Source: Tenodera sinensis (lineage: Eukaryota > Arthropoda > Insecta > Mantodea > Mantidae). From it: 64,000 bases of DNA. The position numbers were made by a program, and so were the translations under genes. The first letter of the stretch is position 1, and each line of letters opens with the position of its first letter. Location of the stretch: contig CM060965.1 in assembly GCA_030765045.1 (NCBI GenBank), positions 149,630,874 through 149,694,873 of the forward strand. The letters run 5' to 3'. Positions 20,249 to 32,276 of the stretch are shown piece by piece. A model generated the notes under the pieces. It made no database searches, was not told the DNA's origin, and worked only from the letters and a program-made list of their open reading frames with translations.

Positions 20249-20330
20249 TAGCCGGTAGATCCGTGGTTCAAATCCCGGTCATGCCATTGAATTATTCAGT
20301 CTCACTCTATCCTTTCCAAATTCAATAGGT
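20249..20330 (+). mobile_element. tRNA-related SINE (family delta), plus copy
   Basis: GCCGGTAGATCCGTGGTTCAAATCCCGG carries a canonical box B (GGTTCAAATCCC), followed by about 50 bp shared, inverted, with 19962-20045. Box A is not evident, so this copy is 5'-truncated. Confidence 0.55.
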
Positions 20331-21564
20331 ATATATTTATAAAGTATTCTATGCGCTATATCCATGCAGCACTATCCTTTACTTCCCCAAATGCATGATC
20401 CATAAACCAATTTCGCTTCTCCAGTTGTTTTCTACACCATTTCTAACCAATTAATCTGTTCAAACCATCACAATTAAAGTAAACTTATAACATTTCTTCT
20501 TTTTTTTTGCCGGTTACATAATTCTAATTTATCTAAAATTGGACTACACATGCAAATCTCTAACAAGTACTAGAGTGTAAGTTACTTGATATAACAAAGT
20601 GGAATCCATCCACTAGTTTGTTTCATACCTCTTCTGCTAGTTTTTGTCGCACTCTCTCAAAAATATCTAAATCGTTGTTGGAGAATACGGTGATGAATTT
20701 CATTCAAAGTAAGTTTTTCATTCTTGTAAACATTACCTTTCAGCATATTCATATCGGGAGATCATCAGGCCATACTCAGCGATGAGGTAAGCTTCTGGTT
20801 AAATAAAATCTTACAACATTACTTATGTGAGGTATTGCATCATCGTATTGCCAATCTTTAAGATCGCTTCCTCCAATATATTGGACGAGTTGTATTTAGG
20901 AAGGCCTTGGTAGGTTATATGAACCTGTAAAATGGCGCGGAAGAATGAAAAGCCCAATGGAAAATTCAATTACACCAGTCCAGATACTAATGGAGAGTTA
21001 CTTGAAAAATTCTACCATTGCGCGTAGAGTTTTAAAAGTCCGTATGTGCGCATTGCGGAAGTTTGTAATACCATTGGGGTAAAAGGGCCCTCAGTTCTGA
21101 AATTGGCACTGTAAAAATAGCTAGATTTTATTGCTCTCGTTCAGTAGACCTTCATAAAACCTCGCACCAGGGGAGGGGTAGTCGTCCGATGACAAAGGTT
21201 GTATGTACAAACTCGCTGAATATGTTATGGGGACAATGAAGTTCTGTAAGTGCTCGTTATACAGTCCAATGCAATGCAACACTATGAGCAATATCACTAC
21301 TGCTACTTTCAAATTATTATTTCACTATATTTTACATCGTCTGTACAGATTTATGTCTAGTTGTCCACTACACCGATATCACACTTATTATGTCGGAATT
21401 CGTCGTTGAACTGCAGATAATGTTTTTAAACTCGGCTTGTATTACAAATAACCTCTGGGCATCTTTCGAATTATGTTTCGTCTTGCCTCAAATGAACACG
21501 TTTATTGTGCCTAAAATGTTTTAATTTCCTTGCTTGTGGAGACTTTCTAACACGAGCATATACT
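20331..21564. other. AT-rich stretch, nothing recognised
   Basis: Open frames at 21121-21312 (-) and 21203-21409 (+) overlap on opposite strands and lack known domains. No tandem repeat of note. Confidence 0.4.
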
Positions 21565-21990
21565 TAATGCTTCCATATATCCATTCTAAGCTAATGTGAA
21601 CATCAACAGTGGATGACTGAAGTAAATATCTGAACATAATGGCCTAGGAAATGTATGGGTTGACGCCTTTGAATGTGAATATTTAAAGGGAAATTTCATT
21701 AATTTCGAGAGGAATGATTAACAATTGAGTTGGGCGAATTCCATGTTTTATTTTCAGCAATTGTAATTAATAGCTCAAAGTATTCAGTTATAAAGCTGCA
21801 ATTGCATTCTAGCATTCATAAGACGGCGGAAAATGTTAGAAAGCTATGCAGAGTAAAAATACCCAAAGGAGGAGCTTTAGTAGAAATAAATTACATTAAT
21901 TTGCATAAGTTTATATTTTGCACAGGTAATTCCTACAGTGATATTTCCATTAAGAAAGCAAAATGGGAAGAAAATAAGCGTTAAATGGAA
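21565..21990 (+). repeat. Repeat family R3, left part
   Basis: The stretch from about 21565 to 21815 aligns in the same orientation with 59405-59645 (shared blocks include GGAATGATTRACARTTGARTTGGGC-like sequence and CAGCAATTG). A long open frame (21730-21984) is not conserved in the second copy. The element type is unknown. Confidence 0.5.
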
Positions 21991-22394
21991 CTCGAAGTAA
22001 TTTCAGCCCAGGATAGAACATTCCCGCCAGAGCGAACACAGAAACTGTCACTGATTTAGCTTACTTCTTAAGCCCAGCACCCAACCTGAATCGTTTTAGT
22101 TCTAGTCCACAACTCATTGGAAACACACTGAGAACATAATTTTCCGCGGGTGCACTGAAGTTTAATGCGTAATGTTTGCCCATTAATGTAGAATGGGGTC
22201 GGCAAATCTGTATCGGCTAGCAATATGACGTAATATCACCGTCTGGGGCAAAGCGATAGCATCCCTTCTTCAACATTCTCCTCTTTAATCAACAGTAAAC
22301 AAGCAGTGGTGCACTCCTAATCGACAGGACACTTCTCTTCCGAAACAACGAAAACGCTAAGCCATCTTTCTATTTGAAGAGGAGTGGAAAGAAC

Positions 22395-22525
22395 AGTATT
22401 GGCTGGCCCAATAGCTGTCGGTATAGCACCTGCCTGCTCTGCGAGGGGTCTGGGTTTGATTCTCTGTTGGAGTTTTTGTTCTAAGATTATTTCCTGACCT
22501 CCCCAGAATGTAGGAATGTAGGAAT
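22395..22525 (+). mobile_element. tRNA-derived SINE (family beta), copy 1
   Basis: Box A-like CTGTCGGTATAGCACC and box B-like GGGTTTGATTCT (22452-22463) are followed by the tail AGTTTTTGTTCTAAGATTATTTCC..GGAATGAGTG, shared with copies at 33.9 kb and 57.8 kb (-). The tail runs into a (GT)n(GA)n array (22526-22580). Confidence 0.65.
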
Positions 22526-22578
<53 letters not shown>

Positions 22579-22580
22579 TT
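22526..22580. repeat. (GT)n(GA)n microsatellite
   Basis: A compound dinucleotide array directly follows a SINE tail, a common birthplace for microsatellites. Confidence 0.9.
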
Positions 22581-23499
22581 CTAATTTATAAAAAAACCCA
22601 AGACTCAATACCCACTGTTCAACAGTTAACACTATTGCAATATGTTCCAAGGTAAAGACCGCCAATATGATCTTTAGAGTTAAAGAGACTATATAAACGG
22701 AATAATTAAAAAACAAAAAAAGAATATTTTGGGTACTCTGTGGTGAAAATGTGAAATCTCTGTTTTGTTAAAAAAATTTTATTGGTGTTTAAAAGTCAAA
22801 CATTAAATATCATTACGAACGTTGTCACAAAGATCACAGGCAAGTCACAGGTAAGAAATCTTAATATGCTTTAAAAGAATCTTATGAAACCAATATTTGC
22901 CCGTAATTGTAACAGTAACGTTTAAATATTCAATGAGGCTTTGTAGTCTGGTGAAGAAGTACTTTACAAAATACATTTCGTTTATAAAATCTAAACCTTA
23001 AAAGTCATTGTGTAAGACCACTTCCACAAACTGAGAAAAATGTATTTCTGAAATTACAAAGTAGTATTGGTTTAGATGTATTTAGATAAGTTGATATGGC
23101 AACATATCCATCTCTCCCTTCATTTGCTGTGCATATTAGTGCTATATTTGGTTCAAAATATGTCTGTGAGCAATTTTTTTTCAACTGAAGATTGTAAAAT
23201 CTAGAAGCAGATTGCGATTGACAGCTGAAAACCTACGTGCTTTGTACTTCAGTATCTGTGAATTAACGTTAGTTGAAACTATATTGCATCAGATGAATAA
23301 CTTAATGAGAAATTCAGGTAGAAACCCTGTAAGTATATAGGTATTAAGCATATGTAAATTTAAACGTGTGCTAGAGAAGTTCCTTTACACCGCCGCTGTA
23401 GCTTTCAAACCCCCTTCTTCGAGCCGCACGTCATGTGCATGGTGGGTTGCGTTCCCTTACGTCACCATTCGTGCAATCGCGATAACCATTTTACCTACT
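22581..23499. other. AT-rich stretch, nothing recognised
   Basis: No supported gene. 23395-23470 is locally richer in CpG but has no recognisable motif. Confidence 0.35.
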
Positions 23500-23760
23500 C
23501 CTGAAATATTGTGTTTCAAAACTGTGAGGTGAGCTCATGGCTGCCATGTCCACTGAACAGCAAGTGAAACATATTACTATTTTAATTTTTTTACCTCCTA
23601 TACAAGTATTACTGAGAATTAGGTGGCCCTTCGCGCAGGTCTCACTGAGTTGGGTATTTACTTTTCTGAAAGATAGTTCCTAAAACCACAATCGAATACA
23701 GGTAATAAGCACTTTGCGAAATACATTGTTAAGGAAACATATGCAAGTAAGTGTTTAAAG
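23500..23760 (+). repeat. Repeat family R3, right part
   Basis: About 180 bp aligns in the same orientation with 59995-60170; shared blocks include GTGAGGTGAGC, CTGAACAGCAAG.GAA, GAATTAGGTG and CACTGA..GGGTATTTACTTTT.TGAAA. With the left part this implies a repeat of uncertain length present twice in the window. Confidence 0.55.
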
Positions 23761-23834
23761 TGCATTTAATGAGGAAGCACACTTATGAAATCTGAATTCC
23801 TTTTACTTTCTCTGCTACGGATATGCCACCTAAA

Positions 23835-24450
23835 AATTCGATGTCGAGATTTCACCGGAAATATATGTTTTCAGGCCCCCTGAATAAAAAGGCAATTTTA
23901 TAAAAAGGTCCGCGTGTGTGTCTCAGTCTGTCAGTCTGTGGAAGCATAACTCAAAAACGAAAGGTCGGTTAAAAGCCAAAGCTGGTATTTAAGTTGAATG
24001 CCTTTCAAGGGTGTGACACTAAGATTTTGAAGAAAATTGCTCCAACCTAAACTACCCTTTACATGGAAAAGTTTGATTTTCTTGAAAATGACTCAAGATT
24101 TTGATTAAAATGACACGTTAAAGATATTTTTATGACGAATTTAATGTATATTTTGAATTTTCTGCCTATAGCCCATGTAGTCCTGTTTACCCTGGGTGAC
24201 TTTTGAGTAACTCGTAAAGCCTAAGAGATAGACAAAAATGTAGATGTGGCTAAAACACAACTTATGTTTAAATAATTTTTTTTAGAGTGAGCCATTTCGC
24301 AAATACTCCTTGTTATTTGTAGAGTTTTGAAGAACTTACACTTCTGTCAAATAGAATATGGCTGGTCATTTTTTATATGTTAACCGTACTAAAGAGAACA
24401 GACTCTCAAAGCTTTGAAATATTTGACTATCGTTCAAAGACTACTGTGTT
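23835..24450 (-). repeat. Interspersed repeat family R1, copy a
   Basis: Minus-strand copy of a family recurring at about 35.9, 36.6, 44.9, 51.2, 54.5 and 63.6 kb. It shows the shared order (reverse complement): CTTTGA.CGATAGTCAAATATT, GAAAATTCAAAATATAC, TTTCCATGTAAAG.GTAGTTTAGG, CTTCAAAATCTT, then a (CA/GT) or (GACA) array, then ACC/ATTTTTCTAAAA, GGGG, ATATTTCCGGTGAAATCT. Confidence 0.7.
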
Positions 24451-25084
24451 CCGATATTCCCCTTGTACCTACAGGGAAATAAGCAACAGGATAATTTCTG
24501 GAAATGTTCATCTCAATTAACACGTAGAAGATATAGTAATAAGGGTTTATAAGAATAGTACAAGAGTAGAGAAAGTTATCTGAGTGCAACGCATCAGCTT
24601 TTTCACTTTTACGCTGTATATTCGCGGTTTCTAATGCAAGATATATTTTCAAGGCATTTACACGAATATATTTGCAATACGTGCTGAGCATAATTATCAC
24701 ACTTTTGTTATCAAAATAATGGAGCTATTAATCGGATAAAACGTTATTCTCGGGTGAACGTGACACTATGCGAGAATTGTTCCTTTCACATTTATTTTAT
24801 CAGCTAGAACCTATTGTTCTCCTTATGTAATAGGACAATTAGTAGCTTCTCGACTCGGCTTGAAATGCAATCTTGCGACAATCTACATTCTAAAAAATAA
24901 TTCGACTAGTCCTTTTCGCGTTACATGCTGCTGTGCATTTAATTTTACAAGTAACAACTAAGTTTGCAATTAGTTGTTACCTTATAAAGAAACTTGATGT
25001 TTTATTCACTGACATGTAAAATTTTAGTTACGTTTGTCGAGTGACAATATGACAATTCGACAAATCCCATCACTGACACCAGTG
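24451..25084. other. AT-rich stretch, nothing recognised
   Basis: The open frame at 24434-24700 (-) overlaps repeat R1 and shows no domain. Confidence 0.35.
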
Positions 25085-25735
25085 TGACAAAGACGATAGA
25101 ATCCAGTCCAATTGCTTTTCTTTATTTCCCTTCTAACTGAATTCATACTGACGATAAGCGTTTCTTTCCTTGGTGATATTACAACTCACAATTGTTTTCT
25201 TCTCGTAACATTCATTCGGTCCCTTCACCGTTTTTCTTCACCTTCTGTGTCTCTGAAACAGCTGACTGACGATACAATCACTCAACACTCACTAGCTGCT
25301 TCTATTTTCCTTTCGATGGAACGACACACACACACACACTAAAAACTGACTCCTCATGACTTATGTCTAGCTACCCTGGTCGTTGCTTCGCCTCCTTATA
25401 TACCGAGGATGACGTAACACGAACCTTTCTTGATCTTCTACAAATACGCCGCCCACCGGATACTTCTCAAATGATCTAGAAAGCTCCCTTTTGGTTCTGC
25501 CCCTCTGATTGATGTCACGTGTTTACAACAGTCGCGCGGGGCAGCTTGTCCTTGAGAGCCTTTAATACATGCATTGCCAATAGGGTGAAGTAGCTCAGCC
25601 CCCGACCGTCCTTTGTTGTGTGCCGTGGTCAGCGTCACAGTATTGACGCTCCGTATGTAAACTTTTAAGTGTGCGACTTGAAAATCAGATCTTATTTTAG
25701 CAATAAAAAAAGTATTCACTTTAACACATTTAATT
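25085..25735 (-). repeat. LTR-like promoter repeat R2, copy 1
   Basis: On the - strand a CRE-like TGACGTAA (rc, 25410-25417) is followed after a few bases by TATATAAGG. The body aligns with 33345-33870 and 54795-55425. Size, a single promoter module and TG-type 5' ends fit a solo LTR, but no coding region or target duplication was found. Confidence 0.55.
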
Positions 25736-25748
25736 TATGTAACCCTAG

Positions 25749-26115
25749 GTGGCGCCTCAGCCGAGCGGTTGGGGCGTTCGCCTACCACCTAGGCGGTCCG
25801 GGTTCGATCCCAGGGATGTAGTATTTTTGGTGGACGAAGCGACGTCTGAACGGGTTTTCTCCGGGTTCTCCGGTTTCCCCCGCCACTTATTCAACCAATT
25901 GCTTCATAATCAGCTTTCGATTCATCGATTTCGCCTGCATTTCATATCATTCGCTATTATACCTAATGCTTCGCTGACCACCCGCTTCTAGGTCTTCACT
26001 CTGTCCGGGCAATAGATTTCTCTGCTCCCCGCAGGCCTCTGCCCCTAGGCACTGGCTTGTAAGTCCTAGGGGGTGTAAGTCCTACATAAGGGGGGATAAT
26101 CGGATAAAGAAGAAA
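25749..26115 (+). mobile_element. tRNA-derived SINE (family alpha), copy 1
   Basis: The head CAGCCGAGCGGTTGGGGCG resembles a class II (Leu/Ser-type) tRNA box A; box B GGTTCGATCCC is at 25801-25811. A body of about 250 bp contains GACCACCCGCTTCTAGGTCTTCACTCTGTCC, shared in split form with the - copy at 43.5 kb, and an A/G-rich tail (ATAAAGAAGAAAGAAGA). It is longer than the - copy, which lacks the last part. Confidence 0.82.
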
Positions 26116-26229
26116 GAAGATCTATTAAACTTTCTCATACACACTTTTGGTACTGGTCGAGCTGAAATTCATGGGAGTAAATTAGTCTTGAAACCTAATA
26201 TAGGACAGGGAAGGCGTACAATTCATGAC

Positions 26230-26730
26230 TTGCAAGCATGTGCTCGCATTTAAGGCAGGAGGATTGAAAATTATTTTTGACAAGACAAAATGTATAGTAG
26301 TTGGAGGAGAAGGGACAATCTGGAAATACAGGATAAAATCATAAAACGCGTGGAACAATTCAGATACGTTGGATCTATTATAGACGTTGTCAGGTACAAG
26401 CGAAAGAGACATAAACAACAGATTAAATTGCGCTAAAAAGACAAACTAGGTAAATCGGTTTTTATGGAGTCGGAATATAACTAGAAGAGCACAATTAAAT
26501 ATATTAAAAATTATAGTTGAGAGCATTTTAACACATGGTGAAAGTTGGACAGTGAGTGAAAGATCTAGGAGAAGATCTTGGCTACAGAAATGCACGGATT
26601 AAGAAGTATGAGAATATCAAGGATGGAACATTTAAGGAATACATATATAAGGGCGACGTCTACCGTATTGACACACATATAAATGGATAAAAAGTACAAT
26701 TTTTGGGGCATAGAACTGGTTCAGATTTTA
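26230..26730 (+). pseudogene. RTE/CR1-like LINE reverse transcriptase fragment
   Basis: Translation gives, with stops and shifts, FDKTKCIVVGGEG, then EQFRY.GSII, TSERDINNRLNCAKK, RNITRRAQLNILK, ESILTHGESWTV and RRMRISRMEH-like pieces. These are the palm end and thumb of a non-LTR reverse transcriptase of a clade different from LINEs A-C. The catalytic YxDD region is lost. A fragment at 31.8-32.2 kb could belong to the same or a related family. Confidence 0.75.
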
Positions 26731-28509
26731 ATATTATACTTTGTGGATAACTAACCCAGTTTTACATTTAATACACATGTGAAAGACACATCAGTGAATG
26801 TATATACAAATACCCAAGTAGTATTTATTTTGATAGTATGTATCGTGTTTAACCGATATCTCACTATTTTTATACTGATCAGTTACATACATGCAGGTGC
26901 GTACTACTCGGCCACGATATGAATGCACTTGAAGGAGGGCACCATAAGTTTGTTCACAAGTCTAGGGATCTGCGCGGAGCGAGGGAACAACGTTCCTGAT
27001 TTTTCTAAGAAATTTGTCTTACAAACGGATGCCTCTGCAGGAGTATATCAGAGGTATTACTCTACGCCATTGACTTTGTGTGATTTCCGAAGAGCTTAAT
27101 TCTTGTAACATTTCAGAAAATAAATTAGAGGTTAACTCACTTAAATCCGCCTCCTGTACCTGCTCAAAGGTTTTTCGAAGTTTAATTTCAATCTGCTGGC
27201 TCAAAACTTCCTGAAGTCTTCTCACTAATTCAGGAACTGTATTCTAGACACAAATTTAATGTCACGTAAGTTGAGTTCTCTCTCCAGTTCAGCGCGATGA
27301 AGAAAATTCAGGCTGAAAGGGAAGTTCTATGGCAATAAATTATATAAACTTTATTACCCTCTATCATGCACGAATTGGTATGCAATGCACTATCTTGTTT
27401 GTTCTGCTACCATAGCGACATCTTTTATTACTCTTTCCTTTCCTAAATAGTTGGTTAGATATCTACCTACTACAAATAATTCATACCCGCAGGATCTACC
27501 AGGATAGTGTAAGGTCACACAAGCCAGCACGTACATAACAAGAAACAATTTATTGAAAATAATTTAAATAACTCAAGTAGTATACAATCATGAAAATGTG
27601 AAACTATTAAAAGATATACAATCAAACAAATGTGAAAGCTAACACTGTTAAAATCTCAAATAAATAAAGATCCACAAAATGACTTGAATGCATCTTTAAT
27701 GCTCACTCACAAGTCTCATTTTAATAATGGCTTCACATAATTTCACCATACAACGCGTTAAAACTTTACCATCCTACTCTGTTAAATTTACACACTTATT
27801 CCTACTTCGCCCGAATGCTCCTTTTTGACTGACTGGAAGGATCTAGTACCAAAGTGCATTAATTAAAGTTCCCCTTTCCGCACCATTCTCTTAGAAATTA
27901 CTATGTGCACTGTGCACATAGTGCAATAGATGGATGTTCCCAACCAACCTTTGGTAATTTTTCTTTATTACAGGGTATTACTTTCAATACCGTTACACAT
28001 TCACCTTTTGCTTTGAGTGCTGAGTGCTGCATCAAACTTGTTATGTACTAACTGTTCAACAATGCCACAAGGTTCTCTGTGCTTTAAGTTTAGTGCGGTG
28101 ACTTTGATAACACGGAATATGACCTTATGACATAACCTTTTATTGTAGCCTCATCGATTGCATTGTTGGAAAGCTTTCTTTGTCTCTGCCAATAATATTT
28201 ATTTTGTCGCATTCTTAGAAGTTGAACTCAAAAGAAGCCAGGTTATTGAATTCGTAAGAGTAGAATGTGAATTCTTTCACTGTTACTGAAATCAAAACAT
28301 AAACACCAGCAACAATGAGTCAATGAATAAAAAACATATGTCTAAACAAAATGTTTAAAGAATTATACAATATATTAGCGTATAAATCAAAGCAGTTATG
28401 ATCACACTTTCAGTAATATCACTAATGAATTATGTTTATTAGAGACTCTAGAAACCATACCATGTAATATTGTGGCAACACTGGCACTGCTTTCAGTTCA
28501 ACTGTCTTG
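26731..28509. other. Mostly unassigned; one exon-like frame and one palindrome
   Basis: The open frame 27019-27240 (-) encodes about 70 residues of helical, charged sequence (RRLQEVLSQQIEIKLRKTF... ending WRRVIPLIYSC). It is preceded by a TGTCTAG that could be a splice acceptor. I do not recognise it. A perfect 23-base palindrome is at 27900-27922. Otherwise AT-rich with no match. Confidence 0.35.
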
Positions 28510-28514
28510 TAGAT

Positions 28515-28833
28515 AGTAGACTAGACTACCAGATGGCAGGCTGAGAACAGCCCGAGGTGTGTCATTCGTGTACCTGCCCTTTTAGGGTTTAACCACGGTA
28601 TGACGGGATTAGGATGTTATAGGATGGCTGGTGAAGAATGGGGATTGTGGGTTGCTAGGAGGTAGCATAGGGTTATGCTCCTCGTCGGTTGATTATTTCA
28701 GCGTGCAACTACCGCTAGGCACTGCTGATGGGTGGTCCAAATATGGATATTTGGCGAAATTTTTGACTTCCAATCTTCTCTTGGAAGGACTGTAAGGAGC
28801 TCAGCTTGCGCTGTTGATGGGGTAGCTCCTGTG
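28515..28833 (-). other. 3' UTR of LINE C1
   Basis: Non-coding end with GGGCTGTTCTCAGCCTGCC (hairpin-forming GGCTG/CAGCC) just before a TAGTC tail. About 260 bases match 46364-46631 at high identity. Confidence 0.8.
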
Positions 28834-31540
28834 TTACCGGGGGTGCCCGCAAGCCCTGCGGGGAACCCGGTGTCGCACAAGCGTGCGTTCTCTGGGGATG
28901 TAGTCCCCAGGAGACCTAACCAGGGCGCTCCGATGTTGTGGAAACTGGCCGTAAAATTTGGTTGCCCGGCGCCTAATTTCGTCCTCCACGTACGGGAGGG
29001 ACGAGGCTTCGTGCAGTAGTCTCGTAGGGAATCTACGGCATACAGAATAGATTACCCGAAGACCTCTATTCTGTATGCGTTGTAGACGCAGGAGATGGGT
29101 GTCTGCAGCCATGCCCCAGATTTCGAAGGCATACAGGAGGATAGGGATGATGAGAGCCCGAAAGAGGCGTAGCTTTAAGGGAATTGGCATCCCCGACCGC
29201 AGCATGGGGTACAGTGCGACAATTGCCCCGCTGGTCCGCGCTGATAGGTCGTTGATGTGTTCCCGAAAAGTTAGGCCCTTGTCGAGCTTTACTCCCAGGT
29301 AGGTAAGGGAATCTACCCACTCTATCCTTCGGCGAAGGTATGTGAATGTGGGGAAGTTGGCGGGAAAGCGGCGTTTGGTGAAAAGTATAGCGCGGCTTTT
29401 CTCCGGGTTGATGGACAATCGCCAACGCCTACACCACTCTCGGATGAGGCGGAGGTGTCGCTGTATGGGGAGGAAGGTTCTGCGAGGGTGTTTATTTGTA
29501 CAGTACAGCAGCACGTCGTCAGCATACTGGGCTATGTTAACGTGCTGTTCGGATAGAATGTCGGCCACATATACGCTAAACAGCGTAGGGGACAACACAG
29601 AACCTTCAGGGACTCCGCCTCTGATTGGCCTACGTGTAGATTTGGTTCCCGCAACAGCGACCATAAAGGATCTGTGTTTTAGGAATGAGTGTAACAGGTG
29701 TATTAGGCGTGTGGGTAGCTCCAGTTGGATGAGTTTTCGGAGGAGACCGGCATGCCAGGTCGTAGAGAAGGCCTTCTCAACATCTAGAGAGACCGCGGCG
29801 GTATAGGCTTTGTCCTGGAAACCCAGGGCAGCAGCCTCCACCACGCGCAGCAACTGCTGAGATGTTGAGTGGCCAGGCAGGAACCCAAACTGATGGGGAG
29901 GGATGGCTTGAATGTCCCCCAAGATGGGAGATAAGCGGACTAGAATAAGCCTCTCGAATACTTTCGAGAGTACAGACAGGAGACTTATGGAACGGTAGTT
30001 GGCAGGATGAACCGGGTCTTTCCCTGTCTTCAATATGCAGATCACCCGGGCCTCTTTCCACTCGCGCGGAAAGTGACTAAGGGCGAGGCACATATTGAAG
30101 AGCTTAGTGAGGAAGAGCACGGCCTTGAAAGGAAGGTGGCGGAGCATGGCAGGGGTTAGCCCGTCAGGCCCCGCAGCCTTTTTGCGGTCGAGGCGCCGGA
30201 GTACGCCCTGGAGCTCACTTGGCTTGATGATGGGAAGCCGATCCGCCTCCTCATGAGGACGTCGAAGGTATTGACGTACCTCCTGGCGGACACGGTGGGA
30301 GAAGTCTAGGTCCTGCGGATCATCTCTAGGACGCATAGTCCTCTCCAGGTAGTCAGCAAACACATTTGCTTTGGCTTGGGGTTCATAGGCCAGGCCTCGG
30401 GTGCCTCGGATAGGTGAGGTGTGTGACCCTCCTCGGTTCCTGAGTCGCTTGGCGATCTTCCACATGTTGCCATCCTCTGGGTTCAAACGAGTCATCGTGT
30501 CCTCCCACGCGCGCACTCTGTGCTCGCGTAGACGGAGACGAACCTCGTGGCGTAAATGCCTTAGAACCGCGAGGTGATGAGGCGTGCGGTGCCTTTGATA
30601 GCGCCTGCGAGCCGCCCAAGAGCGGCGGATGAGCAATAGAAGCTCTAAAGGCAGGACATCAGGATGGAGAGGAGCTGGGGAGTGGATGGTGAGGTTGTGG
30701 ACGGTTCGCTTCACGACAGAGGTGAAGGAACAGACCGCAACCTCTAGGGTTGGGATGTCTGTGATGTTGGGGTTGGCGGGGATGGAGCCTTTCAGGCAAC
30801 TTCTGACGCAGTCCCAGTCTACGTTCCGATGTTGAATCGGGACCTCGTGGCTGGCAACCTGGGTGTTAATGATGGCCAACACGGGATTATGGTCTGAGTG
30901 AAGTTCGTTGACCGATGTGAGTGATAGATGAAATGGAAAGTGCTTGATGATTGCGAAGTCTATGACGGATGGCCGACCTAGACCTTCGCGGGTAATGGGT
31001 AGGTTGCCAGGTACCCTCTACTCTAAGTTGAGGGTCTGCGTCTACCATTCTGATGATTTTATTGCCTCTTGCGCCTGCACGGGGGCCACTATGCCAGCGC
31101 TGATGCTGAGCATTTAAGTCCCCGGCAATAATAGCATGAGGATGAAGTGCTAGGATGGAGAGGTAGTCGTTTGAAACGAACTGCCTCTGGGGTGGGTGAT
31201 AAGCAGACACCATCAGGACATCAGTACCTCCGAGGTGGACACAAGTGGCCGTGGGCTCTAGGGTTTGAAATGGAGGGAGTTGGGCGGGTTTGTGGACCAC
31301 ACTATTCTTCTCGAAGATCGCTGTGCCGCCCCCACGGCAGCCGACGCGGTCCGATCTGAGACAGTGGTAGCCCTGGAGTCGGGATGTGACGTTCTGATGG
31401 AGATGAGTTTCTGACACCAGAATGAGGTCTAGGGCATGCGCTCCAGCAAAATGGTGGAGCTCATTCTCCTGACCGGCCAAGCCACACACGTTCCAGAACG
31501 CGAACCTAAACGAGGTACGAGACCTAGTTTGATTCGCCAT
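28834..31540 (-). pseudogene. LINE C1 ORF2: endonuclease/reverse transcriptase with one frameshift
   Basis: Two frames, 31540-30887 and 30882-28834, together make about 900 codons. The endonuclease shows N17 in WNVCG, E44 in SETH, D141 and N143 in GDLNA, and the SDHNPV motif just past the break. A single-base frameshift lies near 31000: the frame shown as stopping at 30887 is out of register from there, whereas the alternative frame continues VIDFAIIKHFPFHL into the second piece. The RT has KKAAGPDG, RSISLLSV, LDVEKAF and YADD (29526-29515). It is otherwise open, so the element died recently. ORF2 begins with ATG at 31540-31538, 17 bases inside the end of ORF1. Confidence 0.94.
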
Positions 31541-31700
31541 TCTGGGGTGTGCGGGTGACGGAGGTCAAGAGAGCGAGCGCCTCCATGGCTATGGCCATTT
31601 TGCTGGCTTGGTCGCTGGCAGAGAGGAATCTTACCAGCAGTTCGCAGATGTTCTGGCCATGGTTTTGCAACAACTGCTGCAACCACGCCCACATGCACAT
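31524..31700 (-). pseudogene. LINE C1 ORF1, C-terminal gag remnant
   Basis: The - strand frame ending at TAG 31526-31524 reads WLQQLLQNHGQNICELLVRFL, ASKMAIAMEALALL and then a short tail. It resembles the helical end of Jockey-type ORF1. It overlaps the ORF2 start by 17 bases in a different frame. Codons upstream of about 31695 in the same frame are host sequence. Confidence 0.7.
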
Positions 31701-31789
31701 AATAAAGTAGGGGAATAGAGTTACATTTCCTATGTTAGTGGAAGAAACGTAATTGTAGTAAATAATAAAGCTATACATTTAGTACTTGT

Positions 31790-32240
31790 GATCATAACTA
31801 ACCGATGCTTTAGAAGATAAAGATGTTGACAAGGAATCAAATAAATTCAGTGTTATGTGCGACACAATAAAAAGACGCCTTAGAAGAAAAACTAGGAGAA
31901 ACGCAAATTAAATTTCATAAACAATGGCAGTCTCTGTGCTACTGTATTCAAACGAAATATGAGTATTAAGCAGAAAACAGAAAAAATTGAATCTTCAGAA
32001 ATAAGATGTTTAAGATAATGGCTGGACACTCTCTGCTAGAGTATAAAGCAAATGAAGAAATAAGAGAATTGAACATGTTAAACTGAATAGAAAGGATTAA
32101 ACAGAATGAAGAAAACTTTAGACGACATTGAACAGAGGATAAACAAGGATAGATTCCTTAGAATAGTGACTGGCTACGTTCCAATCGGTAAAAGAGACAT
32201 AGAAAGACCGAGGAAGAGATGGAGAGATGATATTGATTGA
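31790..32240 (+). pseudogene. Second non-LTR (RTE/CR1-like) reverse transcriptase C-terminal fragment
   Basis: With frameshifts the + strand reads KIESSEIRCL.., AGHSLLEYKANEEI-like, ELNML.LNRKD.., ..RHHLTR.. and VPIGKRDIERPRKRWRDD. The closing GKR..GRPRKRW..D is typical of the far C-terminus of RTE- and CR1-related LINE proteins. It is followed by a (GGTGAT)n tail. Confidence 0.65.
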
Positions 32241-32276
32241 TGGGGACGGAATTGATCCATGGGTCCATACCTTGGA

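Larger units (their letters stand above)
28515..31700 (-). mobile_element. Jockey-like LINE family C, copy C1, 5'-truncated
   Basis: It carries the end of ORF1, a nearly whole ORF2 and the 3' UTR. Its 3' end shows a (TAGTC)n-type tail (28515-28530). The 5' end falls within ORF1 near 31690-31700, as expected from incomplete reverse transcription. The same 3' UTR occurs alone at 46364-46631 on the + strand. Confidence 0.92.

Noticed and set aside
25758..25811. A functional tRNA gene (also at 13595, 33868, 45420, 57820)
   Set aside because: Boxes A and B are present, but acceptor stems do not close properly and the heads continue into SINE bodies.
29066..30835. Plus- and minus-strand frames within LINE C1
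   Set aside because: All overlap the ORF2 reading of C1 in other frames and have no domain of their own.
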